A stretch of 35,836 nt of DNA from contig JAPPHF010000084.1 of the NCBI GenBank assembly GCA_028821115.1, positions 1-35,836 on the forward strand, read 5' to 3'. The position numbers were made by a program, and so were the translations under genes. Every line of letters starts with the position of its first letter. Positions within the stretch are counted from its first letter, which is position 1. The DNA is from Deltaproteobacteria bacterium (GTDB lineage Bacteria; Desulfobacterota; Binatia; UBA9968; JAJDTQ01). Positions 34,385 through 35,836 of this stretch are shown one piece after another. Below the pieces are notes generated by a model. The model was not told where the DNA came from and ran no database searches. It saw nothing but the letters and a program-made list of their open reading frames with translations.

Positions 34385-35836
34385 CTATATCGCCTGGGTC
34401 ACGGCCTCCGGCCTCAAGTCGGTCTCGACCGCCACCGTGCCGCCGTAGTCGTCCACGATGCAGTAGAGCGCGGGCACCAGAAACAACACCTGGAACGTGG
34501 ACGCGGCAAGACCGAAGGCGAGGCTGGTGACCAGGGGGACCAGCACCTGGGCCTGGAGGCTCGTCTCCATCAACAAGGGCGACACCCCAGCCACCGTGGT
34601 CAGCGTAGTCAGCAGCACGGCGGAAACGCTGCCGGGCCGCGCCCCGCGCGGCGGCTTCCGCGGACTCGCCGCCCGCGCGGCGGATCTTGATGAAGTTCAT
34701 GAGCACGATGGCGTTGTTGACCACGACCCCGGCAAGGGAGACGAAACCCACGAGGCTGGGCATGGAAAGCTCGAGGCCCATGGCCAGATGGCCGGCAACC
34801 ACGCCCACGAGACCCACGGGAATGGACGCCATGATCACCAGGGGCTCGATGTAGCCGCGGAACTGGAAGCTCAGAAGAAGGAAGATGGCGGCGAGTCCCA
34901 CCAGGAAGTTCCGCCCGAGCGACGCTCCGGTCTCCGCCGACTCGCTCGCCTGCCCCTCCAGTTCCGTGCGGATGCCCGGGTAGCGCGCCAGCAGACCGGG
35001 CATGAAACGCGCCTGGGTGTCGGCGACGATCTCCGCGGCGTTGGCCTTTTCCGGATCGATGTCGCCCTGGATGGTGACCGCGCGGCGGCCGTCCACGCGG
35101 TGGATGCGGCTGTAGCCGCGCTCGGAGGTCAGCGACGCCACCGTGTGCAACGGCACCTGCTCTCCGGCGGGCAGGGTGACGGTGAAGCGGGCGAGGTCGG
35201 CGAGACTGTCCCGGTCCCGCTCGTACAGCCGGACGTCAATCTCGTAGTCCTCCGACCCCACCTGGAACTCGCCGGCGCGGCGCCCCTGGAACGCCGCGCG
35301 AAGCTGGCGCGCCACCTCGGACGCGGTCACCCCCAGTGCCAGCGCGCCTTCGCGCAGGCGCACGCGCAACTCCGGCTTGCCCAGACGCAGGTCGTCGGTC
35401 AGGTCGAAGACGCCGGCGTAACCGCCAAGCCATTCCCGCAGCTCCGTGGCGGCCGTCTTCAGCGAGGCCATGTCCTCCCCCACCAGGCGGATGTCGATGG
35501 GTCTTCCCCCCGGCCCCAGTTGCGCTTCGCCAAAGGTCAACGCGATGACGTCCGGCGGCATGCCCACATGCGCGCGCCACCGGCCCATGATCTCGCCCAG
35601 CGACGCGTAGCGGGCGTCGGGTCCCACCAAGTCCACGGTGACGGTGGCCAAGTGCTCACCCGACTCGCCCGCCCGCCGGTTGCGGCTGAACTGAACCCCG
35701 ACGTTCCGCACCATTTTCTCACCGCCCGGCCGCTCGGCCGCGTAGGTTTCGTCCACGGACCGGATGGCCGCCACCACGCGCTCCACCACGGCCTCGGTGC
35801 GGGCCAGCGGCGTCCCCTGGGACAGCAGCAAGCGCG
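34385..35836 (-). pseudogene. RND efflux permease (AcrB-type), C-terminal part, frameshifted near 34619; 5' end outside the window
   Basis: ORF 34338..35831 (QLRAAFQGRRAGEFQVGSEDYEIDVRLYERDRDSLADL; GVVVNNAIVLMNFIKIRRAGGESAEAAARGAARQRFR) loses homology at about 34619. The family sequence resumes in another frame as VLLTTLTTVAGVSPLLMETSLQAQVLVPLVTSLAFGLAASTFQVLFLVPALYCI (34385..34618). Confidence 0.85.

Noticed and set aside
34385-34618. 77-aa ORF as a separate membrane protein
   Set aside because: It is the C-terminal end of the RND permease displaced by the frameshift near 34619.
1-35836. CRISPR arrays, phage genes, rRNA or tRNA genes
   Set aside because: No regularly spaced direct repeats, no phage structural or integrase genes, and no convincing tRNA/rRNA sequence noticed by eye; a tRNAscan/Infernal run would be needed to exclude small RNAs.

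Overview
The window is 35.8 kb of high-GC bacterial chromosome, probably an environmental or metagenomic proteobacterium-like or Tectomicrobia-like lineage (taxonomy is inference). It is densely coding with catabolic and transport genes: a tripartite tricarboxylate transporter (TctC-A-B-like), a tandem pair of amidohydrolases, a tandem pair of LLM flavin oxidoreductases, UppP, alpha/beta hydrolases, a CoxM/S/L-type molybdenum hydroxylase, UbiD plus an acyl-CoA ligase, threonine synthase, PrpF and an RND efflux permease fragment. The most notable result is two probable selenoprotein genes hidden by in-frame UGA codons and therefore missed or split in the ORF track. (1) A 77-aa glutaredoxin-like protein on the minus strand (24403..24636) has the redox motif U-P-P-C. 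(2) A 193-aa OsmC-family protein on the plus strand (29289..29870) has UGA at the position where OsmC relatives carry the catalytic Cys, and it sits divergently next to an ordinary Cys-type OsmC gene. Each UGA is followed by a perfect-stem hairpin with a 5-nt AGUNN loop, 22 and 19 nt downstream, matching the bacterial SECIS consensus. Other observations: a 187-bp MITE with perfect 24-bp terminal inverted repeats that supplies a neighbouring gene's stop codon, a dispersed repeat family present three times, several REP-like palindromes, a receiver-only protein lacking the phospho-acceptor Asp and conserved Lys, and a frameshifted RND permease.
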